Both the position numbers and the translations under genes were made by a program. Shown here one piece after another: positions 11,572 to 23,126 of a stretch of DNA of 64,000 bases. The stretch covers positions 26,642,188 to 26,706,187 of the forward strand of contig JANAVB010015600.1 of the NCBI GenBank assembly GCA_029216955.1, given 5' to 3'. The stretch comes from Iris pallida. Lineage: Eukaryota > Streptophyta > Magnoliopsida > Asparagales > Iridaceae. The number at the start of each line of letters is the position of its first letter. Within the stretch, counting starts at the first letter, position 1. The notes beneath the pieces were generated by a model. That model searched no databases. It had not been told where the DNA came from and saw only the letters and a list, made by a program, of their open reading frames with translations.

Positions 11572-12179
11572 TTTGGAGAGGAAAATGGAACTTTGATTTT
11601 TGTGAAATACTTGTTTTTAAGTAGTGGGCGCGGGGAGATTTGGAGCAAGGAATATTGGCATAAACCCCCTTCAAATTCCCTTAATTTATTAAATTTCTAT
11701 TAATTTGTATAGGACTTCTTGAGAGAGGTAAAGTTTTTGAACCTAAGAACCTAAATTTTATAGTGAATACAAAAAGAATAGAAATGCTAAATTTGCAAAT
11801 TAAAGCTTGAATATTGATTTTTCTTTTTTGTTAATTTGTATAGGTCTGGTTAACAAACGGAAACTTTTTGAAACTAAGGAACTAAGTTTTATATTAAATA
11901 CATCAAGAATTATAATGCTAAATTTGTAAAATTATAAATGCATCATACTATTTATGTGTACTTATATTGTTGACAATAGTGTATTTGAAGACGTAGAGGA
12001 CAAATAGTGAAAACATTAGTTATTGCTACTTGTTTAGGGGTGAGTATTATTCGATTTTGGACCGAAAATTGAACCGAACCGAATAAGTGATTCGGTTCAG
12101 TTTTTTAAAAAAAAGTCTGGTTTCGGTTTTAGATTTTGGTTTCGGTCCACCAAAACCGAAAATCAAATAAAAAGATTTT
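11572..12179 (-). promoter_or_regulatory. Upstream region of the receptor kinase
   Basis: The 5' leader and promoter should lie here, read leftwards. A TACTTAAAAACA stretch about 50 bp before the ATG is a weak TATA candidate. At 12050-12165 there are inverted CGGTTCGGTT/AACCGAACCG words, often seen in degraded plant transposons. Confidence 0.35.
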
Positions 12180-12184
12180 GTGTG

Positions 12185-12271
<87 letters not shown>
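12180..12271. repeat. (TG)n-(TA)n compound microsatellite
   Basis: TG repeats at 12180-12217 pass directly into TA repeats to about 12271. Confidence 0.95.
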
Positions 12272-12274
<3 letters not shown>

Positions 12275-12369
12275 AGTTTAGTGGTAGTTAGGGGGGCCAT
12301 CCGAGCACAGATATCGGGTTCGTATTCTTCCTTGGACGGCTGGTGGCTCCACGGTCCACCTTGAAAAAA

Positions 12370-12370
<1 letters not shown>
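12272..12370 (+). mobile_element. tRNA-derived SINE-like unit
   Basis: TAGTTTAGTGGTAG (from 12273) fits a pol III A box and GGTTCGTATTC (12317-12327) a B box, with tRNA-like spacing of about 30-45 bp. No cloverleaf of a functional tRNA is evident. The unit sits between two compound microsatellites, which could have grown from its tail and flanks. Confidence 0.45.

Positions 12371-12455
<85 letters not shown>
12371..12455. repeat. (CA)n-(TA)n compound microsatellite
   Basis: CA repeats at about 12372-12408 are followed by TA repeats to about 12453. Confidence 0.95.
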
Positions 12456-12714
12456 CTACCAAAATAAGTCAAGTTAGCGACATACGTAGCGACGAAAGAA
12501 ATAAACGTCGCTAATACAAAAAAATTAGCGACGCAAAATATATACGTCACAATATGTCGCTATTGGCGACGATCAATGACTTCATTAAATATTAAGGAAA
12601 GTGACATCGCCAATAGTCGCTGACATTTTAAAGTCAGTGACGTTCAGCGACGTAGAAATTACGATGTCGCGGTATATTAAAATTTCAGTGACAGTTAGCG
12701 ACACCTTCTCTAAG
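12456..12714. mobile_element. DNA-transposon terminal-region remnant rich in TTAGCGAC words
   Basis: At least eight copies of TAGCGACG, GTCGCTAA or TCAGTGAC lie in both orientations within 260 bp. This resembles the subterminal repeats of CACTA-type elements. No terminal CACTA motif or transposase is visible, so the superfamily is a guess. Confidence 0.4.
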
Positions 12715-12777
12715 TGTCACGTACGTCCCGATTCCGAAGAATCGATAGTCATCCCCCAGACGTGATGCCATGCGAAC
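12715..12777 (-). repeat. 3' end of an older gypsy LTR, split by the LARD
   Basis: On the minus strand this is the LTR terminus (plus strand TGTCACGTACGTCCCG). It continues at 23122 after removing the LARD and one TSD copy. The rejoined order (GTGATGCCATGCGAAC, then CTAGGTTGCGATCGCAC) parallels the LTR end at 33530 (GTGATGTCGTACGAG, then CCTAGATTGCGCTCGTGC). Confidence 0.75.
12773..12777. other. Left TSD of the LARD (CGAAC)
   Basis: CGAAC lies immediately before TGTAACACC and is repeated exactly at 23122-23126 after the right LTR. Confidence 0.9.
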
Positions 12778-14049
12778 TGTAACACCCTGTTTTCTGAAAT
12801 TGGGAATTTTAAAAAAAATTATTATTTTTATTATTTATTAGTGGTATTTTAGTCATGGCATGATTTTCTGGTGATTTTAATTAAGTTAAACCATTTCTAA
12901 AGTCATGCTAAGTCATGACTTATGACTTTGTGACTTTGTTAGTAAACCTTAGTGTAAATCCTAGTTTCTCTAACCTAGAAGTTGCCATGACCATGAGAGC
13001 TTGACCATAGGCTTAGAATATCATTTTAGTGATTTTTAGCCATAGGGGTATTTTGGTAATTTTTAGGAATTTATTTGGAATTTAGTGGGATTAGTGAGAT
13101 TTTACTATTCATGGACTTTTAGATTAGTGACTTGCTAATCCCTAACCTAATTACCCTAATCCATAGGTTAGCTACTAACCTAGAATGACTAAGAGGATTA
13201 GATATTTCATGGTAGTCAAAGCTATATAAATATCTAGATATTACTTATTGATATTTTGCTTAAATTATGCAAAATATCTAAACCCCTTTACAAAGTCTTT
13301 CCCTTAGCTTGCAAGCAAGCCAAGGACAACCTCCCCCCATGCCTTGGCCATGTTTGGCCGGCCAAGACCTCCCCCCCCCCCTTGGCATGACCCCCCTTTC
13401 CTATATATTTTGATTAATTCATTGCATTTGCATTGAATTAAATTCATGAAAAATTGCCCTTTACTTCAAAAATCCATAACTCTCAACCTAGTGATCCAAA
13501 TCACTTCAAACCTCTTGCATTGGGTTCCTACAACCTAGAGGGTGCTAAGGGAGGCTAGCAATCAAGAATTTGGAGGCTTTTGTCATCATCAAGTTGAAGA
13601 ACAACACCCCCTCTTCTTTGAATTTCCTTGAAATTCACCAATAGGTAAATTTCCACAAACCTAGTCAAATTCTTATTTTTCTTTCATAGATGCATTCATA
13701 TAGGGGTAACAATATTGTGGGTAAAGTTTGGTAGGATTTTGATGTGTTTGGGTGTCGTGTTGGACACGTATCCTACTAGTCTAGAACCCTAATTTTACTC
13801 ACTGTTTGAGCACTGTCATTGTGTATTTTGATCACTGTTTTTCCAAACTCTTTGAACAAAAACCTAGCCTAACTAACCCTAACCCTAATCCTATGTCACT
13901 GGACACAATTCGACTTGTGTCATGTCCAAATTTGGACACACAAGCTCTCGGGACACAGGGCAGTACACAGGAATTGTGTCCTGCTGCCACAGTGTCCCCA
14001 CGCACTGTAGAAGCCACGTGGACACGCCAAAATTGGCACGGAGCACGGG

Positions 14050-14560
14050 GCAATGACTGACAGGTCACCCCCAAAGTTTGGGATGACCTCGTGTCGTGTC
14101 GGACACGGAATCGACCCCGCAAGGGTCGTTCTAACACTGTGTACACACGCACAGACACTGTACTTTGAACGTGTCGTGTCCACTGTACACGACACGTGGA
14201 CACTTGCTACTGACATGGACACGAAGCCTGTATGTAGGCGAACACATTGGACACAACCACGTGGTGTCACGTGTCCCGTGTCGCGAGCACGAGACACGCG
14301 AAAACACGACGACACAGTCTGAAACACGTAAATTGGGGCTTCTGATACGTGTCGTGTCCCCTCTACACGACACGTGGACACGTATCAGGCCCATGGACAC
14401 GAAGCCCAACCCTAGGCGCACCTTCGGGCACGAGCACGAGGCCTGTGTCGCTTTGTGTCGTGTCCTAGACTAATTTTGAATTTACACTGTAACAGTGTAC
14501 ACTGGTTTACCCGTGTGACTTTAAATCCTTGTGGACACGTCGTGTCGTGTCGTGACACAG
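14050..14560. repeat. GACACG/CGTGTC-rich palindromic block (copy 1)
   Basis: Dozens of GACACG/CGTGTC words occur here. Two hairpins have arms CGTGTCGTGTCC and CACGACACG (about 14170-14200 and 14345-14380). Identical in layout to 20343-20850. Confidence 0.85.
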
Positions 14561-15031
14561 TGTCAGGCTGCTAGGGACCTAGCCTAACCTAGGGGCTTTA
14601 GTTACCAACCAAGTTTGGGTCATCTTAGGTCGTTTTGATTGATGTTTGAGCTAACCCAAGTTAGGTTTTCACAGTGCAATTTCTTATTTTCTGAAAATTA
14701 CAGTTTTTGCAAAATCGAATTTTGATTCGATTTTGCTAATGATTTATGTATTATATTAATGTATTTTAATGTGTATATATGTAGTATATGTGTATGTGAG
14801 AGTGTGGGTCGATTTTGGGGTGATTTGGGTGTGTGTGTGTTAAGTTATATATATATATACATATGTGTGTATATATGTATTATGTGTGTGTGTTTTGGAT
14901 GGGTTTGGGTTCAGGAATTCCTGGAACCCCCCCCCCCCTGATTCATTCAGTCTCCCTCTCTCTCACTGTCTCACTCTCTCTCTCTCACTCAGTCTCTCTC
15001 TCTATGTCATATATATATATAGTATATATAG

Positions 15032-15096
<65 letters not shown>

Positions 15097-16191
15097 TGAT
15101 ATATATATATGTATTAGTATTAGATACATATATGTATATATATGTGTGTGGTTGTATTATATATGATATTCCTATATTGGGTATTGGGTATTAGATAGAT
15201 TCATATATCTATATATATCATATATATATATATGTATATGTTTCCTACTATAGGTTATATAGAAACCCTATACTAGCCTATGGCCTATGGCCTAGGATTA
15301 CTAGCCTATGGCTTGGGGCTAGCCCTGAATGACCCAAAACCCTTTGTGTTGACCCTTGTTGACTAAGGGTTGACCAAAGTCAACTGTAGGTCAAAGTTGA
15401 CCTAGTTCACCTAGAAATGACTAGGAATGACCTAAATCAACTAGTTTAACTAGTTTGACTAAAACCCTAACTAGTTTGACTAGTATTGACTTAACTTTGA
15501 CTAGTTTGACTTTAGAGTTGACTTTTGACCAGATTGACCTAGAATCATGTAGTATGCATTGTACACTCTATTTTTACCATTGTGGATACATTGTGACTTG
15601 TATTGCTCTGATTAGGAGCCATACACCTCTCCTCAGACAGTATATCTTCTTCAGACATTCAGTTATCAGGCGAGTACATTCTCTGACCGTTTCATATTTG
15701 CCAGGATTTATATTCTTGCTCTAGCTTACTTTACTTGATGCTGACACGATTGTTATCACGGATTGGTACTATATGGATCTTTTCATGAGATGTTATCCCC
15801 CTCGGGAGCATCAGGTACTTTTGTTATGTGTGTTTCACTTACATCATGTATCTCATGCTTCTATTTTCATGTATCTTCATGTATCAGCTAGTGACTCATG
15901 TACTCTCATGATCACCGAGCCTCCATGAATCTTCATGAATCACTCACGTATCACCCAATTATGGGCTTATCACGAATCTTAACATAACCTGAATGGATCC
16001 TTGTGTATTGATTGGGGATGGGGGAGTGGAAATAGTCATGTGGATATTACCCCAGTAGCTGTAGTCATGAATCACTTCTAGCTGTAGTCATGAATCTCCT
16101 ATGCCATTTCACATGTCTATATTTTACTCTGACTCACTAGACACTGCTAGTTCTCTATATACAGTAGATATTTCCTTTACAGCTATCTCTT

Positions 16192-16443
16192 TTGCTACAT
16201 GTATCTTCCTTCAGCAGTTCCTGTATTTTACTCTATTGCATGCTTTATATCTCCTATCATTCTATGCACTGCGTGAGATGTATTGTGCTCGTTCCCGTCC
16301 TGATTGGACCTGTTGAAAATATTACAGAGGATGAGGAGGAGGCCCTGGTGTCTACCTATTATGGAGCAGGACTAGATGATACTTATGTTGTGGACCCTCA
16401 GCAGGATCCACCTGCAGCTGAGGATGTTGTTCCAGTAGTCTAG
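16192..16443 (+). CDS. LTR micro-ORF with acidic C-terminus (hypothetical)
   Basis: An 83-codon frame whose last ~40 residues are acidic: EDEEEALVSTYYGAGLDD, then VDPQQDPPAAEDVV. The diverged LTR at 25.3-28.7 kb has DDYELTISTYYGLELNS, then EPNQEAPEP in the same place, where Ser and both Tyr codons differ synonymously. That pattern hints at a translated, constrained peptide. The N-terminal part is less convincing, so the true start or an upstream exon is uncertain. I recognise no family. It lies about 400 bp before the LTR end. Confidence 0.4.
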   Translation: MLHVSSFSSSCILLYCMLYISYHSMHCVRCIVLVPVLIGPVENITEDEEEALVSTYYGAGLDDTYVVDPQQDPPAAEDVVPVV

Positions 16444-16836
16444 ACCAGTTTAGCCTAGGCAGTCTTTTCTATATTTACTTTTGTCTCACATCTGAGTTGT
16501 ATTTTGAGATGTTGAGTTATGTATAGACTCTTAGTCTTGTATTATGAGTTGACATTCTGGATGTTATGTATCTTAGACACTTAGTCTTATTTCATCTATG
16601 CTATGGTTCTCTTTGAGTTACTATCTATCTTCTGTCTTTCGTTCTTCTACCCTAGATGTGATTGAGATGTATATTGTTATGTCACCTCCATTCGGAGAGT
16701 ATAAACTGTACAGGTACTTTGGTATTGTTAGATGATTGACCTAGGACAGCGTTCTACCGCCGACACTGCGGCGTAGGCTGGGCGTTGTTACGTTCTCGTA
16801 CCCTAACAGTGGGTGCGGGTCGTGACACGTTTTTAG

Positions 16837-16852
16837 TGGTGGCCCATGCAGG
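16837..16852 (+). other. Candidate primer-binding site of the LARD
   Basis: TGGTGGCCCATGCAGG begins nine bases after the LTR. The related element at 28698-28713 has TGGTCGCCCAAGCAGG in the same place after the same TTTTTAG spacer. It starts with TGG as a PBS must, but I cannot assign the tRNA; it is not the usual TGGTATCAGAGC. Confidence 0.4.
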
Positions 16853-19054
16853 TCTCGAGTTTATGTAGTGGTATTCGAACTAGAGTATCACTACAGCCTG
16901 CGATAGGATTAGAGGAATAGACTTAGAGAGAATGGATACTCAATCACTGCTAGGATACTTTGAGAGATTCCTGGGATGACCCTTGAGAATCTCATTTGAA
17001 ATTTCGATTTAAACTCCTTTTCCCTTGATTGAATTTGATTTTGGAGGATTCACTGTAGAACTTTGAATCCTGGTATTAGTTGATGATTTTGAAATTTTTG
17101 TAGTTGTTGATTTAATTTCTTAGTGTTAGATTAATATCTTTTATTTTTGGGGCACTCAATCACAATTATGAGAAAACTCTTATTTGTTTCTTGCCATCTA
17201 ATCCTCTTGCTAATTGCTTTTCTTTAAAAAAAAAAAAGAACTGTCCTATCTATTTGCATCTTGCTTAAACTCTTTCTACCAATCTATGTGACTGTATCCC
17301 AAACCTGACTTACTCGACATTTCCTCAAATCAAGACTTTATTGAGACCTTCTAACCTTGACCCTTGATTGATCAAACCCTAACTATGTTCATCTAGTAGC
17401 CTATCTATTCCTAGGACTGTGTTCCTAAATTATTTACCAGATTTCTGATTAATTTTATTTCATGAGTTAAATTGATCTTCTTCGATTTTTGCATCAATTT
17501 GTCACGTCTCGAACTCCCACTTTCTATTCTAGATCATTGGACGTCCATTACCGTGACTTAGATATTCAGAGTATAATACTAGCTGTTACCTCCCAACAAT
17601 CCTCACATGTAAGACCTAGACTAGCCTACCTTCATGTAGGTATTCCATGTCCCACTAAAACCCGTCTTCTTGTACACTATTTTCTTGACATAATTTTCTG
17701 GTCAAATGGCTAAACCATAACCTCTACCATGATACTAAATTTATTCTTATTTCAATTAGAAATCCACCTTGGTTCAATTCTTTCGACCTGGCATGTGATG
17801 GTGTTCTACTTGAATCCTTGAATACTTAACCTTGTACCTTATCTGATTACTTGACCCGTTGGCTAAGAAACTTGGACTATGTAATTCCTTTCATCATTAC
17901 CATCCTTATATCTTGTGCAGCTAAATTAGCCTTAGTTTTGCAAGCTTATCTATTTTCGAGCTTGGTCATGACATATTTTATTGGGTGGCCACCCACTAAC
18001 ATATTGTCTAATCAGAACCGGCGCATGATGGTCTGATCAACCTATTGCGTTTTGGTTCGCTTTTTCATATATTAATCTACGTGGATGGAGACAGTTAAAC
18101 TTACCCTAGAATCTTATCCACAACAGCCTTGACAATTTTCCTTGGAATTATTTTATCGCCTATGAACCTCGTATTCGTATCCAGTTGAATTAAATTTATC
18201 ATGACCTGGATCTTCATCATTGGATGCTCATGCTCATACTCGATTTCATTAATTTTTCATCTTACCCAAATCTCGATTTATTCTGAAATTGATCAACTTA
18301 GATCGTGTCAAGACAAAAATCTATTTGTGATTGTTGTGCCTAATTTTTTAATTTTCTTTTACCATTTTATGGAATGGTAACTTTTAATGATTCTCACTTA
18401 TTTGTTAATGACCCATTTTCATATAGGATGGTAGACGACCCTATAGCCTTGCTGATTGTTGTTCCCTTACCTTTCCAATTACCTTAGATTGCTTGTACAT
18501 TTTGATACCATAGGACAGTATTGATCTAGAATGACTAGTGCACCTAGATGAGACCACAGACTGTTCCATTTAACCTGTCCCCCTGGTACCACTATTTCAT
18601 CACGATTTTTGGTTCAATTTAGGCCATAGACCCTTCCCACTCTAAATTATGATCACCGTAGACACATTACCGTGACTTTTAAATTTGGAGCATAAGACTA
18701 GTTGTTTTCTCAAAACTGACTTCACATACATGACCTAGACATGACATACTACACCCATGACCTTAGTGTTCCACTCAGGCATACCATTGTGTGCTTCATT
18801 TTCTTAGTACGATTTTCCTGACCTGAGGCTCCATCCTGATTTACCCCATGGAGTTACTTTTGGCTCCGATTTGATTTAAGGACACCTTATGACCTAAAAC
18901 TGCCAGCCAATTTTTGGACATGACCCAATATAGGTCTACTACCCATATTTTGCTTGTTGACCTTGTATGTTGCCTAGGTAGTGGCTTCGTCCTTGATTGT
19001 TGGAGGTTTGACCTAGGAGGAGTACGACCATCTAAATTTCGAGGACGAAATTAT

Positions 19055-19071
19055 TTTAAGGTGGGTAGACT
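19055..19071 (+). other. Polypurine tract of the LARD
   Basis: TTTTAAGGTGGGTAGACT lies directly before the right LTR, preceded by TTTCGAGGACGAAA, the usual Tekay/Del context for plus-strand DNA priming. Confidence 0.75.
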
Positions 19072-21323
19072 TGTAACACCCTGTTTTCTGAAATTGGGAA
19101 TTTTAAAAAAAATTATTATTTTTATTATTTATTAGTGGTATTTTAGTCATGGCATGATTTTCTGGTGATTTTAATTAAGTTAAACCATTTCTAAAGTCAT
19201 GCTAAGTCATGACTTATGACTTTGTGACTTTGTTAGTAAACCTTAGTGTAAATCCTAGTTTCTCTAACCTAGAAGTTGCCATGACCATGAGAGCTTGACC
19301 ATAGGCTTAGAATATCATTTTAGTGATTTTTAGCCATAGGGGTATTTTGGTAATTTTTAGGAATTTATTTGGAATTTAGTGGGATTAGTGAGATTTTACT
19401 ATTCATGGACTTTTAGATTAGTGACTTGCTAATCCCTAACCTAATTACCCTAATCCATAGGTTAGCTACTAACCTAGAATGACTAAGAGGATTAGATATT
19501 TCATGGTAGTCAAAGCTATATAAATATCTAGATATTACTTATTGATATTTTGCTTAAATTATGCAAAATATCTAAACCCCTTTACAAAGTCTTTCCCTTA
19601 GCTTGCAAGCAAGCCAAGGACAACCTCCCCCCATGCCTTGGCCATGTTTGGCCGGCCAAGACCTCCCCCCCCCCTTGGCATGACCCCCCTTTCCTATATA
19701 TTTTGATTAATTCATTGCATTTGCATTGAATTAAATTCATGAAAAATTGCCCTTTACTTCAAAAATCCATAACTCTCAACCTAGTGATCCAAATCACTTC
19801 AAACCTCTTGCATTGGGTTCCTACAACCTAGAGGGTGCTAAGGGAGGCTAGCAATCAAGAATTTGGAGGCTTTTGTCATCATCAAGTTGAAGAACAACAC
19901 CCCCTCTTCTTTGAATTTCCTTGAAATTCACCAATAGGTAAATTTCCACAAACCTAGTCAAATTCTTATTTTTCTTTCATAGATGCATTCATATAGGGGT
20001 AACAATATTGTGGGTAAAGTTTGGTAGGATTTTGATGTGTTTGGGTGTCGTGTTGGACACGTATCCTACTAGTCTAGAACCCTAATTTTACTCACTGTTT
20101 GAGCACTGTCATTGTGTATTTTGATCACTGTTTTTCCAAACTCTTTGAACAAAAACCTAGCCTAACTAACCCTAACCCTAATCCTATGTCACTGGACACA
20201 ATTCGACTTGTGTCGTGTCCAAATTTGGACACACAAGCTCTCGGGACACAGGACAGTACACAGGAATTGTGTCCTGCTGCCACAGTGTCCCCACGCACTG
20301 TAGAAGCCACGTGGACACGCCAAAATTGGCACGGAGCACGGGGCAATGACTGACAGGTCACCCCCAAAGTTTGGGATGACCTCGTGTCGTGTCGGACACG
20401 AAATCGACCCCGCAAGGGTCGTTCTAACACTGTGTACACACGCACAGACACTGTACTTTGAACGTGTCGTGTCCACTGTACACGACACGTGGACACTTGC
20501 TACTGACATGGACACGAAGCCTGTATGTAGGCGAACACATTGGACACAACCACGTGGTGTCACGTGTCCCGTGTCGCGAGCACGAGACACGCGAAAACAC
20601 GACGACACAGTCTGAAACACGTAAATTGGGGCTTCTGATACGTGTCGTGTCCCCTCTACACGACACGTGGACACGTATCAGGCCCATGGACCCGAAGCCC
20701 AACCCTAGGCGCACCTTCGGGCACGAGCACGAGGCCTGTGTCGCTTTGTGTCGTGTCCTAGACTAATTTTGAATTTACACTGTAACAGTGTACACTGGTT
20801 TACCCGTGTGACTTTAAATCCTTGTGGACACGTCGTGTCGTGTCGTGACACAGTGTCAGGCTGCTAGGGACCTAGCCTAACCTAGGGGCTTTAGTTACCA
20901 ACCAAGTTTGGGTCATCTTAGGTCGTTTTGATTGATGTTTGAGCTAACCCAAGTTAGGTTTTCACAGTGCAATTTCTTATTTTCTGAAAATTACAGTTTT
21001 TGCAAAATCGAATTTTGATTCGATTTTGCTAATGATTTATGTATTATATTAATGTATTTTAATGTGTATATATGTAGTATATGTGTATGTGAGAGTGTGG
21101 GTCGATTTTGGGGTGATTTGGGTGTGTGTGTGTTAAGTTATATATATATATACATATGTGTGTATATATGTATTATGTGTGTGTGTTTTGGATGGGTTTG
21201 GGTTCAGGAATTCCTGGAACCCCCCCCCCCTGATTCATTCAGTCTCCCTCTCTCTCACTGTCTCACTCTCTCTCTCTCACTCAGTCTCTCTCTCTATGTC
21301 ATATATATATATAGTATATATAG

Positions 21324-21390
<67 letters not shown>

Positions 21391-23121
21391 TGATATATAT
21401 ATATGTATTAGTATTAGATACATATATGTATATATATGTGTGTGGTTGTATTATATATGATATTCCTATATTGGGTATTGGGTATTAGATAGATTCATAT
21501 ATCTATATATATCATATATATATATATGTATATGTTTCCTACTATAGGTTATATAGAAACCCTATACTAGCCTATGGCCTATGGCCTAGGATTACTAGCC
21601 TATGGCTTGGGGCTAGCCCTGAATGACCCAAAACCCTTTGTGTTGACCCTTGTTGACTAAGGGTTGACCAAAGTCAACTGTAGGTCAAAGTTGACCTAGT
21701 TCACCTAGAAATGACTAGGAATGACCTAAATCAACTAGTTTAACTAGTTTGACTAAAACCCTAACTAGTTTGACTAGTATTGACTTAACTTTGACTAGTT
21801 TGACTTTAGAGTTGACTTTTGACCAGATTGACCTAGAATCATGTAGTATGCATTGTACACTCTATTTTTACCATTGTGGATACATTGTGACTTGTATTGC
21901 TCTGATTAGGAGCCATACACCTCTCCTCAGACAGTATATCTTCTTCAGACATTCAGTTATCAGGCGAGTACATTCTCTGACCGTTTCATATTTGCCAGGA
22001 TTTATATTCTTGCTCTAGCTTACTTTACTTGATGCTGACACGATTGTTATCACGGATTGGTACTATATGGATCTTTTCATGAGATGTTATCCCCCTCGGG
22101 AGCATCAGGTACTTTTGTCATGTGTGTTTCACTTACATCATGTATCTCATGCTTCTATTTTCATGTATCTTCATGTATCAGCTAGTGACTCATGTACTCT
22201 CATGATCACCGAGCCTCCATGAATCTTCATGAATCACTCACGTATCACCCAATTATGGGCTTATCACGAATCTTAACATAACCTGAATGGATCCTTGTGT
22301 ATTGATTGGGGATGGGGGAGTGGAAATAGTCATGTGGATATTACCCCAGTAGCTGTAGTCATGAATCACTTCTAGCTGTAGTCATGAATCTCCTATGCCA
22401 TTTCACATGTCTATATTTTACTCTGACTCACTAGACACTGCTAGTTCTCTATATACAGTAGATATTTCCTTTACAGCTATCTCTTTTGCTACATGTATCT
22501 TCCTTCAGCAGTTCCTGTATTTTACTCTATTGCATGCTTTATATCTCCTATCATTCTATGCACTGCGTGAGATGTATTGTGCTCGTTCCCGTCCTGATTG
22601 GACCTGTTGAAAATATTACAGAGGATGAGGAGGAGGCCCTGGTGTCTACCTATTATGGAGCAGGACTAGATGATACTTATGTTGTGGACCCTCAGCAGGA
22701 TCCACCTGCAGCTGAGGATGTTGTTCCAGTAGTCTAGACCAGTTTAGCCTAGGCAGTCTTTTCTATATTTACTTTTGTCTCACATCTGAGTTGTATTTTG
22801 AGATGTTGAGTTATGTATAGACTCTTAGTCTTGTATTATGAGTTGACATTCTGGATGTTATGTATCTTAGACACTTAGTCTTATTTCATCTATGCTATGG
22901 TTCTCTTTGAGTTACTATCTATCTTCTGTCTTTCGTTCTTCTACCCTAGATGTGATTGAGATGTATATTGTTATGTCACCTCCATTCGGAGAGTATAAAC
23001 TGTACAGGTACTTTGGTATTGTTAGATGATTGACCTAGGACAGCGTTCTACCGCCGACACTGCGGCGTAGGCTGGGCGTTGTTACGTTCTCGTACCCTAA
23101 CAGTGGGTGCGGGTCGTGACA
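19072..23121 (+). repeat. 3' LTR of the LARD
   Basis: Same length and order as 12778-16827, including the micro-ORF (22486-22737), with only scattered differences. Confidence 0.95.
22486..22737 (+). CDS. LTR micro-ORF, second copy (hypothetical)
   Basis: Identical in sequence to the 83-codon frame at 16192-16443, as expected for the matching LTR of a young element. No independent evidence of expression; see the first copy for the conserved STYYG region. Confidence 0.35.
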   Translation: MLHVSSFSSSCILLYCMLYISYHSMHCVRCIVLVPVLIGPVENITEDEEEALVSTYYGAGLDDTYVVDPQQDPPAAEDVVPVV

Positions 23122-23126
23122 CGAAC
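23122..23126. other. Right TSD of the LARD (CGAAC)
   Basis: Exact copy of 12773-12777. Confidence 0.9.

Larger units (their letters stand above)
12778..16827 (+). repeat. 5' LTR of the LARD
   Basis: Contents in order: AT-rich start; C-rich tract near 13370; GACACG/CGTGTC-rich block (13740-14550); TG, CT and TA microsatellites (14770-15240); a TTGACTAGTTTGACT-rich block (15350-15540); an acidic micro-ORF (16192-16443); a terminal block with GTTCTACCGCCGACACTGCG, conserved in the LTR piece at 29.2 kb. Short frames in the GACACG block on both strands are repeat artefacts. Confidence 0.95.
16828..19071 (+). other. Non-coding internal region of the LARD
   Basis: No gag or pol motif in any frame. 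A degenerate direct duplication is visible: 17510-17705 and 18635-18825 share CATTACCGTGACTT, CATAAGACTAG/TATAATACTAG, CACATGTAAGACCTAGAC/CACATACATGACCTAGAC and a TTCTT.GTAC/TAGTAC end. The rest is low-similarity AT-rich sequence. Confidence 0.7.
12778..23121 (+). mobile_element. Young non-autonomous Ty3/gypsy element (LARD), complete
   Basis: Two 4050-bp LTRs (12778-16827 and 19072-23121) both start TGTAACACCCTG and end GGGTCGTGACA. They flank a 2.2-kb internal region with no gag or pol. The 3' end has CGAGGACGAAATTATTTTAAG followed by a polypurine tract, a layout typical of Tekay/Del chromoviruses. A perfect 5-bp TSD (CGAAC) surrounds it. By eye the two LTRs differ at only a handful of bases (e.g. 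TGTCATGTCC versus TGTCGTGTCC; GGACACGAAG versus GGACCCGAAG) plus homopolymer lengths, so the insertion is recent. It must rely on proteins of another element. Confidence 0.92.

Noticed and set aside
12163..12550. Tyr/Ile and Val/Cys frames (also 14759-15194, 27463-27660, 30912-31094, 58893-59139)
   Set aside because: Translations of TA and TG microsatellites.
13863..13885. CCCTAACCCTAA-like words, possible interstitial telomere repeat
   Set aside because: Only two units, inside an LTR, and also present in the partner LTR at 20156.
13806..14473. Multiple overlapping 80-150 codon frames on both strands (also 20099-20766)
   Set aside because: By-products of the GACACG/CGTGTC repeats in the LARD LTR; similar lengths in all frames.
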